From Devosia enhydra (GTDB lineage Bacteria; Pseudomonadota; Alphaproteobacteria; Rhizobiales; Devosiaceae), in NCBI RefSeq assembly GCF_900119845.1, contig NZ_FPKU01000001.1, positions 777,528-841,527 on the forward strand: a DNA stretch of 64,000 nt, given 5' to 3'. The position numbers and the translations under genes were made by a program. How positions within the stretch are numbered: position 1 is the stretch's first letter; every line of letters starts with the position of its first letter. The notes under the pieces were generated by a model. It saw nothing but the letters and a program-made list of their open reading frames with translations, was not told where the DNA came from and ran no database searches. Below are positions 53,568-63,966 of the stretch, in pieces.

Positions 53568-55850
53568 ATGTCCGCCGATCCGACCGAGCAGAAGCGAGCG
53601 CTGCGCGAAGCCGCGCTGCATTTCCATGAATTCCCCAAGCCGGGCAAGCTCGAGATCCAGCCGACAAAGCCGCTTGGCAACCAGCGCGATCTGGCACTCG
53701 CCTATTCGCCCGGCGTTGCTGCCCCCTGCGAGGAGATCGCCAGCGACGGCGAAGCGGCCTTCCGCTACACCTCGCGCGGCAACCTCGTCGCCGTTATCTC
53801 CAACGGCACGGCCGTGCTCGGCCTTGGCAATATCGGCGCGCTGGCGTCCAAGCCGGTGATGGAGGGCAAGGCCGTCCTCTTCAAGAAATTCGCCGGCATC
53901 GACGTCTTCGACCTCGAGATCGACGAGATCGACCCCAAGCGCTTCATCGAGGCCGTCGCGCCCTTGTGGCCGACGTTCGGCGGCATCAACCTCGAGGATA
54001 TCCGCGCCCCCGACTGCTTCGAGATCGAGGAAGCGCTGCGCGAGCGCATGCCGATCCCGGTCTTTCACGACGACCAGCACGGCACCGCCATCATCGTCGG
54101 CGCTGCGGTGCTCAACGGGCTCGAACTGGCCGGCAAGCGCATCGAGGACGTCAAGATCTGCACCTCGGGTGCAGGTGCCGCCGCCATCGCCTGCCTCAAC
54201 GTTCTGGTCGGGCTCGGCGCCCGCCACGAAAACATCTGGGTCGCCGACAAGGACGGCCTCGTGACCCACCGGCGCAACGACGTCAATGACAAGTGGCGCG
54301 GCCAGTTCAGGCGCGTCAGCGAGGCTACGACGCTGGCCGAGGTCATCGACGGCGCCGACGTGTTCCTCGGGCTTTCGGCCGCCGGGGCGCTCAAGCCCGA
54401 GATGGTCAAGCGCATGGGGCCCAAGCCGCTGATCCTCGCGCTCGCCAATCCCGTGCCCGAGATCATGCCCGAGGAGGCGCGCGAGCTCCGTCCCGACGCC
54501 ATGGTCTGCACCGGGCGCTCGGACTTCCCCAACCAGGTCAACAACGTCCTCTGCTTCCCCTTCATCTTCCGTGGCGCGCTCGACGTTCAGGCCACCACGA
54601 TCAATGAGGAAATGAAGCTCGCTGCCGTGCGGGCCATCGCCAAGCTCGCCCATGAGCCGGGCCTCGAAGTCTCACCCTCGGGCGCCCCGGCGGTCTATGG
54701 ACCCGACCACATCATCCCCAATCCCTTCGACCAGCGGCTGATCCTGCGCATCGCCCCGGCCGTGGCACGGGCCGCGATGGAATCGGGCGTCGCCAAGCGG
54801 CCGATCGAGGATTGGGAGGCCTATCAGGACAGCCTCAACCGCTTCGTGTTCCGCTCCGGCCTCGTGATGAAGCCGATCATCGATCGTGCCCAGGGGCAGG
54901 GCAAGCGCATCGCCTTCGCCGATGGCGAGGACGAGCGCGTGCTGCGCGCCGCCCAGGTGCTGCTCGAAGAGCGCATCGCCCGGCCGATCCTCATCGGCCG
55001 CCCGGCGGTCATCGAGGCGCGCATCGAGCGGTTCGGCCTCAATCTCAGGCTCGATTCCGACATCGAGATCATCAATCCCGAGGATGATCCGCGCTATCGC
55101 GACTATGTTTCGCTGTTCCACTCGCTGGTCGGTCGCAAGGGCGTCACGCCCGACACCGCCCGCACCATTGTGCGCACCAACACCACCGTGATCGGTGCGC
55201 TGGCGGTCAAGCGCGGCGAGGCCGATGGGCTGATCTGCGGCCTGCAGGGCCAGTACATCAAGCATGTGCGCGATATCCGCTCGGTGCTCGGCCTGCAGGA
55301 AAGCGTGCGCGACGTTTCGGCGCTCTCCATGCTGATCATGCCGCGCGGGGTGTTCTTCCTCGCCGACACCTATGTGCACATGGACCCGACGCCGGAAGAA
55401 ATCGTCGGCATCGCCCTGGCCGCCCGCAGCCATCTCAAGCGCTTCAACATCGAAGCCAAGGCGGCGCTGCTGTCCTATTCGAACTTCGGTTCGCGCGATG
55501 GCGAAACGGCCTACAAGATGCGCGAGGCCTATCGGCTCCTGAAGGCCGCTGCGCCCGACATGATCGTCGAGGGCGAGATGCAGGGCGATCTGGCGCTCAA
55601 CGAAGGGCTGCGCGAGCGCTACATCCCGGACTCGATCCTTTCGGGCGAAGCGAACCTGCTGCTTTTCCCCAATCTCGATTCCGCCAACCTGTCGATGACG
55701 CTGCTCAAGGAAATGACAAACGCCCTTTCGGTCGGCCCCATCCTGATGGGTCCGGGCGCGCCGGCCCATATCCTTGCGCCATCGGTCACGAGCCGCGGCA
55801 TCGTCAACATGGCTGCCATCACCGCCAGCGAGGCCGTCACCGGGGTCTGA
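53568..55850 (+). CDS. maeB: NADP-dependent malic enzyme with C-terminal phosphotransacetylase-like domain
   Basis: This enzyme decarboxylates malate to pyruvate. The 760-residue protein has the malic enzyme N-domain with [14 protein letters not shown], the catalytic [19 protein letters not shown] and the Rossmann motif [14 protein letters not shown]. After residue about 430 comes a phosphotransacetylase-like domain ([33 protein letters not shown]). In MaeB-type enzymes this domain is regulatory, binding acetyl-CoA-related metabolites, and is not itself catalytic. I use the second ATG at 53568, which has GAGGG at good spacing. It stands alone between the EAL and recG genes. Confidence 0.95.
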   Translation: MSADPTEQKRALREAALHFHEFPKPGKLEIQPTKPLGNQRDLALAYSPGVAAPCEEIASDGEAAFRYTSRGNLVAVISNGTAVLGLGNIGALASKPVMEGKAVLFKKFAGIDVFDLEIDEIDPKRFIEAVAPLWPTFGGINLEDIRAPDCFEIEEALRERMPIPVFHDDQHGTAIIVGAAVLNGLELAGKRIEDVKICTSGAGAAAIACLNVLVGLGARHENIWVADKDGLVTHRRNDVNDKWRGQFRRVSEATTLAEVIDGADVFLGLSAAGALKPEMVKRMGPKPLILALANPVPEIMPEEARELRPDAMVCTGRSDFPNQVNNVLCFPFIFRGALDVQATTINEEMKLAAVRAIAKLAHEPGLEVSPSGAPAVYGPDHIIPNPFDQRLILRIAPAVARAAMESGVAKRPIEDWEAYQDSLNRFVFRSGLVMKPIIDRAQGQGKRIAFADGEDERVLRAAQVLLEERIARPILIGRPAVIEARIERFGLNLRLDSDIEIINPEDDPRYRDYVSLFHSLVGRKGVTPDTARTIVRTNTTVIGALAVKRGEADGLICGLQGQYIKHVRDIRSVLGLQESVRDVSALSMLIMPRGVFFLADTYVHMDPTPEEIVGIALAARSHLKRFNIEAKAALLSYSNFGSRDGETAYKMREAYRLLKAAAPDMIVEGEMQGDLALNEGLRERYIPDSILSGEANLLLFPNLDSANLSMTLLKEMTNALSVGPILMGPGAPAHILAPSVTSRGIVNMAAITASEAVTGV

Positions 55851-55859
55851 GAAGCATGG

Positions 55860-57968
55860 CTAGCCCGCACGGATCAGCGGGATGGCCATGTCCTTGCGGA
55901 AGAGGTGGATGAGCACGCGCAGCGCCTCGCCCTCGGGCCCCACCAGCCCCGGATTGCGGGCAAGGGCGGCCGCCGCGTCGTCATGGGCCAGTTGCAGCAG
56001 GTGCCGGTGCACGTCGGGCACCGCCAGCCGATAGCCGGGCATCCCCGATTGGCGCGTGCCCAGAAGGTCGCCCTGGCCGCGCAGTTCCAGGTCCTTCTCG
56101 GCGATCTCGAAACCGTCCTCGCTCTTCCTGATGGTTTCGAGCCGCGCTTCGGCGGTCGGGCTCAGCCCGCCCTTGTAGAGCAGAAGGCAGGCCGAGCGGC
56201 CCGATCCGCGCCCGACGCGGCCGCGCAGCTGATGCAGTTGCGCGAGCCCGAAGCGCTCGGCATGCTCGATGATCATGATCGTGGCATTGGGCACGTCGAC
56301 ACCCACCTCGATCACCGTGGTGGCAACGAGCAGGCTCGTCCGCCCGGCCGAAAAATCATGCATCGCCTTCTGCTTGGCGGCGGCGCTCATCCGCCCGTGC
56401 ACGAGGGACACCCGCTCCCCGAACACTTTTTGCAGCTCCGCGTACCGATCCTCGGCGGAAACGATATCGAGCACTTCGCTCTCTTCCACCAGCGGGGTCA
56501 CCCAATATGCTTGCGCGCCCGCTTCGATCCGAGCCTTGAGCCGCGCAACGATGCGGTCATAGTCCGAGATCGACAGCACGGCCGTGTCGATAGGCTGCCG
56601 CCCGGCCGGCTTCTGGCGCAGCACGCTGACCGCCATGTCGCCGAAATGCGTCAGCACCAGCGTGCGCGGAATGGGCGTCGCTGTCATCACCAGAAGATCG
56701 GTGTCGCGGCCTTTTTCGGAGAGAGCGAGCCGCTGGTGCACGCCGAAGCGATGCTGCTCGTCCACCACCGTCAACCCCAGATTGGCGAAGGCGACGCCCG
56801 ACTGGAAGAGCGCGTGGGTGCCCACCACGATGCTGGTCTCGCCCGATGCGATGCCGGCGAGTGCAGCGCGCCGTTCGCCCGCCGCCATCTTGCCGGTCAA
56901 GAGCTCGATGCCGAGTCCGACCGCGTCGCAAAGCGGCTTCAGCGTCCGATAATGCTGCGCGGCGAGAAGTTCTGTCGGCGCCATCAGCGCCGATTGTGCG
57001 CCGCTTTCGGCCATGGCCGCCATGGTCATCAGCGCCACGACCGTCTTGCCCGAACCCACATCGCCCTGCAGCAGCCGCGACATGCGATCGGGATGCACGA
57101 GATCCGCACGGATTTCGGCGATCGCCTGCCTCTGGCCGTCGGTCAGCGAAAAGGGCAGGGCGGCTTCGACCCGTGTCGTGATCTCGCCGGTCAGCATCCG
57201 CGATACGCCGCGCGCCGTCACCACCTCCGATCGCACCATCATCAGCGCCAGCTGCCCGGCGAAATATTCGTCATAGGCGAGCCGCATGCGCGCCGGTCCG
57301 CCGAGATCGCCCTGCGACGGGCTCTCGGGCCGATGCACCATGCCGATGGCCTCGCGGAAGCCCGGCCAGTTGCCGCCGGCAAAGCGCTCGGGCGGTATCC
57401 ATTCGGGCAACTGGGGCACGGATCCGAGCGCCTGACCCACGAGCTTGGTCAGCGCCTTCGCTGCCAGCCCATGGGTCAGCGGATAAACCGGCTCGACCAG
57501 CGGCAGCTTCTCGAAATCCTCAACCGGCACGATGTAGTCGGGATGGGTGATCTGCTTTTCGCCATTGAAAAACCCGATCGTGCCCGAAACGAACCGCTCT
57601 TCGCCAACCGGCAGGGCGCGTTCCACCCAGCCGCCCTGTGCGCGGAAGAACACCAGCTGCACCTCGCCCGTCTCATCATGGGTGAAGACCCGATGCGGCA
57701 CATGCGGCTTGCCGCGCGGCGGCGGCTGGTGGCGATCGACATGCAGGCGCAGCGTCGCGATATGCCCCACATAGGTGTTGGCCGCCCCATCCATCCGACG
57801 GCGATCGACGATGCCCGACGGCATATGGAGCAGCAGGTCGAGAACCACCGCCTCCTGACCCTCGGGCGCGCCGAAAAATCGCGCGAGCAGGGCGGAGAGC
57901 TGTGGCCCGACGCCCTTGATGGAGCTGAGCGAGCGAAACAGCGGATCGAGAACGGGCGGGCGCGACAT
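55860..57968 (-). CDS. recG: ATP-dependent DNA helicase RecG
   Basis: RecG drives replication fork regression and branch migration. The 702-residue protein has the N-terminal wedge region, then the SF2 helicase core: Walker A GDVGSGKTVVALMTM near residue 301, DEQHRFGVHQR, TATPIPRTLVLTHFGDM, and the C-terminal GRVGRGSGRSACLLL motif. The end LLQLAHDDAAAALARNP fits RecG. It converges with maeB with a 9-base gap and diverges from sdhE. Confidence 0.96.
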   Translation of the reverse strand: MSRPPVLDPLFRSLSSIKGVGPQLSALLARFFGAPEGQEAVVLDLLLHMPSGIVDRRRMDGAANTYVGHIATLRLHVDRHQPPPRGKPHVPHRVFTHDETGEVQLVFFRAQGGWVERALPVGEERFVSGTIGFFNGEKQITHPDYIVPVEDFEKLPLVEPVYPLTHGLAAKALTKLVGQALGSVPQLPEWIPPERFAGGNWPGFREAIGMVHRPESPSQGDLGGPARMRLAYDEYFAGQLALMMVRSEVVTARGVSRMLTGEITTRVEAALPFSLTDGQRQAIAEIRADLVHPDRMSRLLQGDVGSGKTVVALMTMAAMAESGAQSALMAPTELLAAQHYRTLKPLCDAVGLGIELLTGKMAAGERRAALAGIASGETSIVVGTHALFQSGVAFANLGLTVVDEQHRFGVHQRLALSEKGRDTDLLVMTATPIPRTLVLTHFGDMAVSVLRQKPAGRQPIDTAVLSISDYDRIVARLKARIEAGAQAYWVTPLVEESEVLDIVSAEDRYAELQKVFGERVSLVHGRMSAAAKQKAMHDFSAGRTSLLVATTVIEVGVDVPNATIMIIEHAERFGLAQLHQLRGRVGRGSGRSACLLLYKGGLSPTAEARLETIRKSEDGFEIAEKDLELRGQGDLLGTRQSGMPGYRLAVPDVHRHLLQLAHDDAAAALARNPGLVGPEGEALRVLIHLFRKDMAIPLIRAG

Positions 57969-58126
57969 GCCCTCTTATAGGCGATGCCGATGCGATCCGC
58001 AGCACGCCCGCTTGCGTTCAACAGCTATCGCGACGGCCGCTGCAACCGGTGGTCGGCCACGTCGTTGCTGACAAGCCGGGCTTCGCGGCGTAAACAACGG
58101 CTCCACATCGAAGAGACGCCCCGCCC

Positions 58127-58417
58127 ATGGCCCTTTCCAAAGTCGCCGGTGAAGACATTTCCACGCGCCGTCGGCGCCTGCGCTATCGCGCCTGGCATCG
58201 CGGCATGCGCGAGATGGACCTGATCCTCGGGCCCTATGTCGACGAGCATATCGGGACGATGGAAGAGCCGGCGCTGGACCGGCTCGAAGTGCTGATGGAC
58301 GAACTCGATGCCGATCTGCTGGCCTGGATCCTGGGGCAGGAGCCGGCCCCTGCCGATCTCGATCCGCAGCTCATTGCCGATCTCGCCGCCCATTGCCGCG
58401 AAAGGCACCGGACATGA
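58127..58417 (+). CDS. sdhE: SdhE/FAD assembly factor family protein
   Basis: SdhE helps attach FAD to succinate dehydrogenase and related flavoproteins. This 96-residue protein has the diagnostic RGMREMDLILGPYV (RGxxE) motif and a following helical bundle (LDRLEVLMDELDADLLAWILG). Its stop codon overlaps the mfd start as ATGA. It is preceded by a GC-rich divergent gap shared with recG. Confidence 0.92.
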   Translation: MALSKVAGEDISTRRRRLRYRAWHRGMREMDLILGPYVDEHIGTMEEPALDRLEVLMDELDADLLAWILGQEPAPADLDPQLIADLAAHCRERHRT

Positions 58418-61400
58418 ATGCACCCTTCCACCCCGGTGACCGCCGCACCATCGGCAACGTGCCCGATGGCATGCAGCCGATCATCCTGGCGCGCCTCGTC
58501 GAACAGCGCCTCAAATCCGAGCCCGATGCCCGCGTCGCACTGGTCTTCGTGGCCCGCGACGGGCGACGCATGCAGCGCATGGCTGAGATTCTCGGGCAAC
58601 TGCTGCCGGGACACCCCATCGCGACCCTGCCGGCCTGGGATTGCCTGCCCTATGATCGCGTCTCGCCCAATGGCGTCACCATCGCCGCACGCATGTCGGC
58701 ACTGGCAGCGCTCACGTCGCCCTCGACCAAGGGGCTGATCGTCCTCACCGCCACCAATGCGCTGGTGCAGAAGCTGCCCCCGCGCGACGTGGTTGCGGGC
58801 ATGTCGTTCTCGGCGCGCTCGGGGCAGGTGGTCGATAGCGAAAAGCTCATCGCCTGGGCCACCAACAACGGCTATCTGCGCGTGCCCACGGTGCGCGAGG
58901 CCGGCGAGTTCGCCGTGCGCGGCGGCCTCGTCGATCTCTACCCGGCAAGTTCAGAAGTGCCGCTGCGCTTCGATTTCTTCGGCAAGCAGCTCGAATCGAT
59001 CCGCACTTTCGATGCCGGCACCCAGCGCACCACCGGCCAGCTCAAGCGCGTCGATCTGGCGCCGATGAGCGAGGTGCTGCTCAACGAAACCACGATCAAG
59101 CGCTTCCGCAGCCGCTATACGGCAGCCTTTGGCGGCAACACGGTCGATGATCCGCTCTATGCGGCTGTCAGTTCCGGCCAGCGCTTTTCGGGCATCGAGC
59201 ACTGGCTGCCCTTCTTTTACGATACCCTCGAGCCTCTCGCTGCCTATTCGGGCGAGGCGCCTATGGTGTTCGACGAACAAGCCCGCGAGGCTCTGGCCGA
59301 GCGTCGCGTGCAGATCGGCGACTATTATGCCGCCCGCGAACAGGCGCGCACCGCCAAGCCCGGCACCGCTACTACCGGCGCGCCCTACAAGCCGGTTCCG
59401 CCCGACCAGCTTTACGAGATGGAAGGCGATCCCTATGCGCTGGCCTGGGCGGCCCCGCTCATTCAGTTCACGCCTTTTGCGGCGGCGGGCACCGAGGATG
59501 CGGGCGGGCGGCTGGCGCACAACTTCGCCGCCGAGCGCCAGCGCACCGATTCCAACCTCTTCCAGTCGGTGGTCGATTTTCTCGATGGCGAGCGTCGGGC
59601 AGGGCGCCGCACCATAATCACCTGCTGGTCCGATGGCTCGCGCGACCGCATGGCCCAGGTGCTCGCCGACCACGGCCTCGAGCATCCGCACATGGCCGAG
59701 AACTGGCGCGACGCCGAAACCACGAGCGCCGAAACCACCGCGCTGGTGGTGCTCGAACTCGAATCCGGTTTCTCAACCAGCACGCATACGGTCCTGTCCG
59801 AACAGGATATTCTGGGCGAGCGGCTCTTGCGCCCGCAGAAGCGCCGCAAGGCCAGCGATGCGCTGACCGAGGCGGCGAGCCTCGCCGCCGGCGATCTCGT
59901 TGTGCATGTCGATCACGGCATCGGCCGCTTCATCGGGCTCAAGGCCATCGAGGTCTCCGGCGCCCCGCATGATTGCGTCGAAATCGAATATGCCGGCAAC
60001 ACCAAGCTCTATCTGCCGGTCGAGAACATCGAGCTGCTCTCGCGCTACGGCTCGGATGCCGTCGTGGAACTCGACAAGCTCGGCGGCGTCGCCTGGCAGG
60101 CCAAGAAGAGCCGCCTCAAGCAGCGCATCCGCGAGATGGCGGGCCAGCTCATCAAGATCGCGGCAGCCCGGCAGCTGGTCAAGGCCGAGCCGGTCGATCT
60201 CTCGAGCGGCGCCTATGAGGAATTCGCGGCCCGCTTCCCCTATGACGAGACGGAAGACCAGCTCATCGCCATTTCGGCCATTCTCGACGATCTGACCTCG
60301 GGCCGCGTCATGGATCGGCTCGTCTGCGGCGATGTGGGCTTCGGCAAGACAGAGGTGGGCCTGCGCGCCGCCTTCGCCGTCGCGCTCAGCGGCAAGCAGG
60401 TCGCCGTCGTCGTGCCCACCACGCTTCTGGCCCGCCAGCACTTCAAGACCTTCCGGGATCGCTTTGCCGGCCTGCCGGTGCGTGTCGCTCAGGCCTCGCG
60501 CCTCGTCACCGCTGCCGAGCTCAAGGCCACCAAGGAAGGGCTGGCCGAGGGGCAGGTCGATATCGTCGTAGGCACCCACGCGCTCCTCAGCAAGACCATC
60601 AGGTTCAAGGATCTCGGGCTCCTCATCGTCGACGAGGAGCAGCATTTCGGCGTCGGCCACAAGGAGCGCCTCAAGGAGCTCAAGGCCAATGTCCATGTGC
60701 TGACGCTAACCGCGACGCCCATCCCGCGCACGCTGCAGCTCGCCCTCACCGGGGTACGCGATCTGTCGCTCCTCGCCACCCCGCCGGTCGATCGCCTCGC
60801 CGTGCGCACCTTCGTCTCGCCCTTCGATCCGCTGTCGATTCGCGAGGCGCTCCTGCGCGAGAAATACCGTGGCGGACAGGCCTTCTATGTCGTGCCCCGA
60901 ATCAAGGACCAGCCCGACATCGCCGAATTCCTGCGGGCGCAGGTGCCTGAAGTGTCGTTCGTCGTTGCCAACGGCCAGATGCCGCCGTCTGAACTCGACG
61001 ACATCATGAACAATTTCTACGACGGCAAGTTCGACGTGCTGGTTTCCACAACCATCGTCGAATCTGGCCTCGACATCCCCAATGCCAACACGCTGATCGT
61101 GCATCGCGCCGACCAGTTCGGGCTGGCCCAGCTCTACCAGATCCGGGGCCGCATCGGCCGTGCCAAGCAGCGCGCCTATGCGCTCTTCACCATCCCCGCC
61201 GACCAGAAGCTCACCGACACCGCCGAGCGCCGTCTGACGGTTCTGCAATCGCTTGAAAGCCTCGGCGCCGGCTTCCAGCTGGCCAGCCACGATCTCGACA
61301 TCCGCGGGGCGGGCAACCTGCTGGGCGAGGAACAGTCCGGCCATATCCGCGAAGTCGGCTACGAGCTCTACCAGTCTATGCTCGAGGAAGCCGTCGCGGC

Positions 61401-61899
61401 CCTCAAGGATGGCGAGGAGGATTATGTCGACACCAACGAGTGGAGCCCGCAGATTTCGCTCGGCATGCCGGTGATGATCCCCGAGCATTACGTGCCCGAC
61501 CTGCAACTGCGCATGCAGCTCTACCGGCGCCTGGGCGACCTCAAGACGGCCCGCGACATCGATGCGGCGGGCGCCGAACTCATCGATCGCTTCGGCCCAC
61601 TGCCGGAGGAAGTCGAGGCGCTGCTCAAGGTCATCCTCGTCAAGGCGCTCTGCCGCACCGCCAATGTCGAAAAGGTCGATGCCGGCCCCAAGGGCGCGGT
61701 CATCACGCTGCGCAATGGCGAGTTCCCCGATCCGTCGGGCCTCGTGCGCATGGTTTCCGACCCCGCGATGCAGGTGCGCATCAAGCCCGATCAAAAGCTG
61801 GTGTTCGTGCGCAGCTGGCCGACCCCCGAATCGCGTCTCAAGGGCACGGCCGCCATCCTCGTCAAAATGGCCCGTCTGGCCGAAGGAAAGGCCGCCTGA
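58414..61899 (+). CDS. mfd: Transcription-repair coupling factor Mfd
   Basis: Mfd removes RNA polymerase stalled at DNA damage and recruits UvrA. The 1161-residue protein starts MNAPFHPGDRRTIGNVPDG, overlapping sdhE, with the UvrB-like N-domains including the ALPAWDCLPYDRVSPN segment. The RNA-polymerase interacting domain is near VHVDHGIGRFIGLKAIE. The motor has Walker A GDVGFGKTEVGLRAAFA near residue 640, DEEQHFGVGHKERLK, TATPIPRTLQLALTG and RIGRAKQRAYALF. The C-terminal D7 domain follows. sdhE-mfd is a common alphaproteobacterial pair. Confidence 0.97.
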   Translation: MNAPFHPGDRRTIGNVPDGMQPIILARLVEQRLKSEPDARVALVFVARDGRRMQRMAEILGQLLPGHPIATLPAWDCLPYDRVSPNGVTIAARMSALAALTSPSTKGLIVLTATNALVQKLPPRDVVAGMSFSARSGQVVDSEKLIAWATNNGYLRVPTVREAGEFAVRGGLVDLYPASSEVPLRFDFFGKQLESIRTFDAGTQRTTGQLKRVDLAPMSEVLLNETTIKRFRSRYTAAFGGNTVDDPLYAAVSSGQRFSGIEHWLPFFYDTLEPLAAYSGEAPMVFDEQAREALAERRVQIGDYYAAREQARTAKPGTATTGAPYKPVPPDQLYEMEGDPYALAWAAPLIQFTPFAAAGTEDAGGRLAHNFAAERQRTDSNLFQSVVDFLDGERRAGRRTIITCWSDGSRDRMAQVLADHGLEHPHMAENWRDAETTSAETTALVVLELESGFSTSTHTVLSEQDILGERLLRPQKRRKASDALTEAASLAAGDLVVHVDHGIGRFIGLKAIEVSGAPHDCVEIEYAGNTKLYLPVENIELLSRYGSDAVVELDKLGGVAWQAKKSRLKQRIREMAGQLIKIAAARQLVKAEPVDLSSGAYEEFAARFPYDETEDQLIAISAILDDLTSGRVMDRLVCGDVGFGKTEVGLRAAFAVALSGKQVAVVVPTTLLARQHFKTFRDRFAGLPVRVAQASRLVTAAELKATKEGLAEGQVDIVVGTHALLSKTIRFKDLGLLIVDEEQHFGVGHKERLKELKANVHVLTLTATPIPRTLQLALTGVRDLSLLATPPVDRLAVRTFVSPFDPLSIREALLREKYRGGQAFYVVPRIKDQPDIAEFLRAQVPEVSFVVANGQMPPSELDDIMNNFYDGKFDVLVSTTIVESGLDIPNANTLIVHRADQFGLAQLYQIRGRIGRAKQRAYALFTIPADQKLTDTAERRLTVLQSLESLGAGFQLASHDLDIRGAGNLLGEEQSGHIREVGYELYQSMLEEAVAALKDGEEDYVDTNEWSPQISLGMPVMIPEHYVPDLQLRMQLYRRLGDLKTARDIDAAGAELIDRFGPLPEEVEALLKVILVKALCRTANVEKVDAGPKGAVITLRNGEFPDPSGLVRMVSDPAMQVRIKPDQKLVFVRSWPTPESRLKGTAAILVKMARLAEGKAA

Positions 61900-62038
61900 G
61901 CGTCAACCGCGCCACACCGGCGCGGGAATGGCTTGGCCAGCTTGGCCCGGTCATGTTATTGCCCGAATTCGCGCCTTGAACGGCGTCAGATTTAGGGGTG
62001 GCTGCGTCGCCCCGAGGGAAGAACGCCAAGGAAGCTCG

Positions 62039-62737
62039 ATGACGCCCAGAAACACCATTGCTGCCGCGCTCGCCGTTCTCGCACTCGCTCTGCCCGTCGG
62101 CTCTGTCTTTGCGCAGGACCAGGGAGGCGCGGCCGCGCCCGCGGCGGCGCCTGCTGCTGCGGCGGCAGCTCCGGCAGAGCGTCGGCCGACCGATAACTGG
62201 CTTAAGGTCTGCGATCCGCTCGAGGACGGCAAGAAGGCCTGCCTGATGCGCCAGGTCGTTGCCGGGCCGAACAACCAGTTCCTCGGCTCGTTCCTCCTGC
62301 GCGACAACCCCAATGAGGAGAGCCGCCTGCTGGCGGTTGCGGCCGTGCCGCTCGGGGTGCTGCTGCCCTTCGGCCTCACCTGGCAGATCGATGGCGGCAA
62401 GCCCGTCCGCGTGCCCTTCATGCTCTGCGACCCGCAGTCCTGCGCCACGCAGCTCGTGATCAACGAGGCCTATGTGCAGAGCCTCAAGCGCGGCGGCAAG
62501 CTGACGCTGACGGCCAAGAACCGGCAGAATCAGGATCTGGTCATCGAGATCAACCTGGCTGGCTTCACCGCCGTCTATGATGGCGATGCGCAGATGACGC
62601 TGCAGGAATTCAACCAGGATACCAGCGGCGAAGCGCAGCTCGAGCGCATGCTGCAGGATCGTGCCGAGCAGCTTCGCCGCCAGCTCGACAGTGGTGCCGC
62701 CCCCGCCAACGGCACCGCGCCCGCCAACAGCCAGTAA
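62039..62737 (+). CDS. Invasion-associated locus B (IalB)-like secreted protein
   Basis: This 232-residue periplasmic protein has a signal peptide (about 1-24, ending in VFAQ) and an Ala/Pro-rich linker. The IalB-like beta domain follows, with WLKVCDPLEDGKKACLMRQV, LPFGLTWQIDGG, and FMLCDPQSCATQLVINEAY, whose cysteines probably form disulfides. IalB is known as an invasion factor in Bartonella, but the family is widespread in free-living rhizobia and its role is unclear. The ATG at 62039 has an AAGGAAG site. A strong hairpin follows. Confidence 0.9.
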   Translation: MTPRNTIAAALAVLALALPVGSVFAQDQGGAAAPAAAPAAAAAAPAERRPTDNWLKVCDPLEDGKKACLMRQVVAGPNNQFLGSFLLRDNPNEESRLLAVAAVPLGVLLPFGLTWQIDGGKPVRVPFMLCDPQSCATQLVINEAYVQSLKRGGKLTLTAKNRQNQDLVIEINLAGFTAVYDGDAQMTLQEFNQDTSGEAQLERMLQDRAEQLRRQLDSGAAPANGTAPANSQ

Positions 62738-62761
62738 GGCTCGCGTAGCTGGTCGAATGAA

Positions 62762-62786
62762 AAAGGGCGCCCTCGCGGCGCCCTTT
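62762..62786. terminator. Bidirectional terminator between IalB-like and UbiH-like genes
   Basis: AAAGGGCGCC (62762-62771) pairs perfectly with GGCGCCCTTT (62777-62786) around a 5-base loop and is followed rightward by GTTTTT. It serves the IalB-like gene and, from the other side, the convergent hydroxylase gene. Confidence 0.85.
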
Positions 62787-62796
62787 GTTTTTGGTC

Positions 62797-63966
62797 TCAG
62801 GCCTTGCCGCTGCCGCCCATGCCCAGCGAAAACGCCTGGCGGCGGAGGAAAGGCAGGCTCTTGAGCGCCCAGAGCCCGCCCGCCCTCAGCGCCTGCGCCG
62901 GCAGCATGCCGGCCACCAGCGAGCGATAGAGCCCTTCCACCATCGTGCTCGTGCGCACGAGGTCCGTTGCGCGCCGCTCGGCATAGGCCCGGCTTGCCGC
63001 TTCGGCCCAGCCGGCCTCCGCCCTGTCTCGGGCCAACACTGCATCGACGAGATCGGCCACATCGCGCAGACCCAGGTTGAGCCCCTGTGCCCCGATGGGT
63101 GGAAAGGCATGGGCGGCCTCGCCCACGAGCGCCAGTCCCTCCATGCCCGCCGGGCTCGCCGACAGGATGGATAGGGGGAAGATCGCACTTGGGCTTGCAA
63201 GGCTGATCGCGCCGAACAGCCCGCAGGAGCGTTCGCGCAGCGCCGCGAGCAGGGCCTCTTCCCCGCCATCGCGCGCCCTCGCCAGCACGGCCGGATCGTC
63301 GATCCAGACGAGATTGGCGCGGTCCTCGCCGGCCGGCACCAGCGTGAACGGGCCGCGCGGATAGTGGAACTCGACAGAGGTTTCACCCAGCGGCCGCCCC
63401 AGTCGCAAATCGGCCACGAGCGCAGCTTCGCCGAGCCGGCTGTCGCGGGTAGTGAATTGGCCGGCGCCCCGCACCGTCGAGCGCTTGCCATCGGCCCCTA
63501 CCACCAGGGCCGTCTCGACGCTGCCGCCATCGGCGAGCGCGATGCGCCAGCCATTGCTGGTCCGCGAGAGGGCCGTGGCTCCGGTCGCGACCGTCACGAG
63601 CCCGATGGTCGCCGAGACCGCGGCGAAAACCTCCGCCAGCCTCATATTGGGAAAATTCCAGCCAAACGCCGGCAGCCCTGCCTCAGCGCTGTCAAACAGC
63701 GTTTCGGGCGCGCGGATCAGCCGGTTGGTCATATCGATGATGCGGATGCGCCCGAGCCGATGCCCGATCGCGGCCGGATCGGCCACGAGACCGGCCTCCT
63801 GCAACCAGCGAACCGAAGGCATCATCAGCGCCGAGGTGCGCCGGTCGGGCGGGGCGGTGGGAGCCAGGTGCATCACCTCAACGCCATGCCGCGCCAGCGC
63901 CGTCGCGGCGGCCAGCCCCACGAGCCCGCCGCCAACCACCGCGATTTCGCTGCGCCGTTCGTGCAT
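62797..63966 (-). CDS. UbiH/UbiF/VisC family FAD-dependent hydroxylase
   Basis: This 389-residue flavoprotein monooxygenase is likely to hydroxylate the ubiquinone ring. It has the FAD-binding GGGLVG near residue 15, the middle LVVGADGKRSTVR (DG motif) and the second FAD site LVGEAAHAFPPIGAQGLNLGL. The ATG at 63966 has GGAGGG at good spacing; an ATG at 63981 is less well placed. The neighbours mfd and the IalB-like gene do not define the reaction, so position specificity (UbiH, UbiF, UbiI or UbiL type) is open. Confidence 0.92.
   Translation of the reverse strand: MHERRSEIAVVGGGLVGLAAATALARHGVEVMHLAPTAPPDRRTSALMMPSVRWLQEAGLVADPAAIGHRLGRIRIIDMTNRLIRAPETLFDSAEAGLPAFGWNFPNMRLAEVFAAVSATIGLVTVATGATALSRTSNGWRIALADGGSVETALVVGADGKRSTVRGAGQFTTRDSRLGEAALVADLRLGRPLGETSVEFHYPRGPFTLVPAGEDRANLVWIDDPAVLARARDGGEEALLAALRERSCGLFGAISLASPSAIFPLSILSASPAGMEGLALVGEAAHAFPPIGAQGLNLGLRDVADLVDAVLARDRAEAGWAEAASRAYAERRATDLVRTSTMVEGLYRSLVAGMLPAQALRAGGLWALKSLPFLRRQAFSLGMGGSGKA

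Noticed and set aside
55905-57980. 691-codon rightward frame opposite recG
   Set aside because: It is antisense to recG and rich in His, Arg and Gln, with no domain.
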